The position numbers and the translations under genes were made by a program. 7,652 nt of DNA from an uncultured Alistipes sp. (lineage in GTDB: Bacteria > Bacteroidota > Bacteroidia > Bacteroidales > Rikenellaceae): positions 1-7,652 of the forward strand of contig CAAFWE010000053.1 in the NCBI GenBank assembly GCA_900766655.1. Reading direction: 5' to 3'. Shown piece after piece: positions 5,952 through 7,652 of the stretch; positions within the stretch are counted from its first letter, which is position 1, and every line of letters starts with the position of its first letter. The notes beneath the pieces are model-generated. The model saw nothing but the letters and a program-made list of their open reading frames with translations. It was not told where the DNA came from and made no database searches.

Positions 5952-7280
5952 TTATTTTGCGAAATTTTCTATTTGTCGATATATATCGCGCAAACGGTCC
6001 GACATAAAGTACTGCAGTATGAGTCGCAATACGATATACAGAGTGAAGGCCAGCCATAGAGCGTCGTTGCCCATTGGCCCTTTCAGCGCAAAGAATACGA
6101 CGAAAAATATGGAGGCTGCCACAAGCATCGTGTTACGCATCACTCGTGTGAGTGTTGCTCCAGCCATCACACCGTCGAGCATAAATGGCAGAGCTGCGAA
6201 TATCGGGATGATGACAATCCACCAAAGATACTCTCTTGCCACAGCCATCACATCGGCTAACTCTTGAGCGGTGGCATTTCCGAGAAATGCCGAGAATAAC
6301 TCCTCCCAACCCAACAAGTAGAGCGCAATCGAGAGTAGTGCGGTGACAAAAGTCCAGATGCTGCAGTATCGTAGGCACTTTTTGAGCGATGGCAGATTCT
6401 TGGCTCCGATAAATCGGCCTGTCAGAGCTTCGGCTGCATAGGCAAAACCATCGTTCATATAGGAGAAGAGCATCAGCAGCTGCATCAGTATGGTATTCAC
6501 CGCAAGGATTGCCGCATTACCCATTCGTGCCGAGGCGGCTGTGAAGAATGTGTAGACGCAGACATTGCAGAAGGTGCGAATCACGATGTCGCCATTGACC
6601 TTGAAGAAACGCTTCATTCCCTCCATATCGAATATTTCGCCAAACGATATCCTTTGGAGTTTGCGACGGAAGAATATGAGCAGAAGTGCGACTGCTAAAA
6701 CTACACCTATCCACTGCGACGCTACCGAGGCGTATGCAATGCCCGAAATTCCCAAGTCGAATGAGTATACAAAATACCATCCGAAAACTATGTGGAGAAG
6801 ATTGACGCATATCGACACAGCCATTGGGATTGTCGCATTCTGCATTCCCACAAACCAACCATATAACGCAAAGAGGGTTACTCCGGCTGGCACTGCCCAA
6901 ATGCGGGCGTAGAAGTACTCGGCCACCATTTCGTCGCCCTCCATCAACCATAAGGCAAATTCGCCAAGAGGACGCTGTAGGATAAGTACGATTAGGCTGA
7001 GTGCTACTGTCACGAATATTGCTCGCACAAGCAGTAGGGTGGTCTCGTGAAAGTTGCCAGCTCCGTAGGCCTGTGCTGTGAGTCCGCTCGTACCCATTCG
7101 GATAAACGAGCAGTTGAAATAGATGAAATTGAATATAGAGACACCAAGAGCCAAGGCTCCAATCACTGCGGCAGAGCCACTCCAGTCGCCTATGATACCA
7201 GTCGATATCAATCCCATAAGTGGGACTGTGATATTCGATATAATATTAGGTATAGCTATGCGGAATATCTCTCTATTCAT
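5952..7280 (-). CDS. MATE-family multidrug/Na+ antiporter
   Basis: Predicted inner-membrane exporter of the multidrug and toxic compound extrusion family, using a Na+ or H+ gradient. The chosen product has 442 residues with about 12 hydrophobic segments in two halves joined by a charged linker (about 205-235). Typical features are the start MNREIFRIAIPNIISN, then GTSGLTAQAYGAGN (63-76) and GWFVGMQNATIPM (141-153), which match conserved loops of the DinF-like branch. I chose the ATG at 7280 because a longer frame from 7325 would add 15 residues without family character and overlap the upstream gene by 37 bases. From 7280 the gap to that gene is 8 bases. The substrate is unknown. It is probably co-transcribed with the gene upstream, while hpt downstream has its own promoter. 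Confidence 0.92.
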   Translation of the reverse strand: MNREIFRIAIPNIISNITVPLMGLISTGIIGDWSGSAAVIGALALGVSIFNFIYFNCSFIRMGTSGLTAQAYGAGNFHETTLLLVRAIFVTVALSLIVLILQRPLGEFALWLMEGDEMVAEYFYARIWAVPAGVTLFALYGWFVGMQNATIPMAVSICVNLLHIVFGWYFVYSFDLGISGIAYASVASQWIGVVLAVALLLIFFRRKLQRISFGEIFDMEGMKRFFKVNGDIVIRTFCNVCVYTFFTAASARMGNAAILAVNTILMQLLMLFSYMNDGFAYAAEALTGRFIGAKNLPSLKKCLRYCSIWTFVTALLSIALYLLGWEELFSAFLGNATAQELADVMAVAREYLWWIVIIPIFAALPFMLDGVMAGATLTRVMRNTMLVAASIFFVVFFALKGPMGNDALWLAFTLYIVLRLILQYFMSDRLRDIYRQIENFAK

Positions 7281-7288
7281 TCTTGAGG

Positions 7289-7652
7289 CTATTTCTGAGG
7301 GATGATTTCTACCTTCAAACTGCATTTAGCACCCGAGGCAACGGTTATAGCAAAGCCCACGCGTGAGCCTTTGTTCTTCACGTCGTACCAGTTGCCCGAA
7401 TTGTTATCCATAATGTAGGCCTTGGCACTTGGGGTGGTTGTACGCAAGATAACCTCCTTGCCCTCCTCTGTTAGCGAGATGGTATGATCGTCGATGATGC
7501 GTGCCTTTGCGAAGGTACACATATTCCATCTCACCTTACTCTCGGCGTTGTGATTATCTATCTTGTCGATACAAGTTACCTTATCCTCGTTGTCGATGTA
7601 GATGGTACGCTTGACGCTCTTGGTATTGACAAAGGAGGATGTTAGGTCGAAC
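7289..7652 (-). CDS. Probable heparinase II/III-family protein, C-terminal part (5' end outside window)
   Basis: The frame is open from the window edge to a TAG at 7289-7291 and gives 120 visible residues, more than the part that begins at the first possible internal start (a GTG at 7534). The visible part is beta-rich with no membrane segment: VKRTIYIDNEDKVTCIDKI, then VRWNMCTFAKARIID, then TPSAKAYIMDN and VGFAITV near the end. The order R-x-I, V-x-C-x-D-K-I, V-x-W-N-M-x-T and VGF resembles the C-terminal beta-sandwich of heparinase II/III-type polysaccharide lyases common in Bacteroidetes, which cut acidic glycans in the periplasm. This is recognition by pattern only. The catalytic alpha-barrel and any signal peptide lie beyond the window. 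It could be another glycan-binding beta-sandwich protein. It precedes the MATE gene by 8 bases. Confidence 0.55.
   Translation of the reverse strand, partial: FDLTSSFVNTKSVKRTIYIDNEDKVTCIDKIDNHNAESKVRWNMCTFAKARIIDDHTISLTEEGKEVILRTTTPSAKAYIMDNNSGNWYDVKNKGSRVGFAITVASGAKCSLKVEIIPQK

Overview
The window looks like ordinary chromosomal DNA from a member of the Bacteroidales. Three things point there: the protein families present, the absence of consistent Shine-Dalgarno sites, and a Bacteroidetes-type -7 box (TATCTTTG, matching TAnnTTTG) upstream of hpt. Codon use leans strongly to GAG, TCG, CTC and TTG. The family (for example Rikenellaceae, Prevotellaceae or Muribaculaceae) cannot be fixed from this stretch. 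Coding density is close to 100 percent. No stretch over 60 bases lacks a gene, and I see no RNA gene, IS element, CRISPR array or long repeat.

Plus-strand half (1-4408). The window opens inside an acetate kinase gene (ackA, 3' half), followed after 5 bases by a gene of the phosphate acetyl-/butyryltransferase family. Together they look like an acyl-phosphate module making ATP from acyl-CoA in fermentation. Next come aroQ (type II dehydroquinase, shikimate pathway, GTG start), a WzxC-like polysaccharide flippase, and thiL (thiamine-phosphate kinase). The flippase stop and the thiL start share the sequence ATGA. These three may form one transcript, but their functions are unrelated.

Minus-strand half (4391-7652), in transcription order. 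First is the 3' end of a probable heparinase II/III-family gene, then a MATE-family transporter. After a 59-base gap holding a promoter come hpt (purine salvage), queE (7-deazaguanine/queuosine synthesis) and a small FtsB/DivIC-family division protein. hpt and queE overlap by 8 bases, and queE and the division gene are 4 bases apart, so these three are very likely one operon. It converges on thiL, and the two 3' ends overlap by 18 bases.

I found no convincing new biological system. The points most worth a second look are the Asp-to-Glu change in the Hpt catalytic loop, the pairing of AckA with a Ptb-like acyltransferase, the lone flippase coupled to thiL, and the overlapping convergent 3' ends without an obvious terminator.
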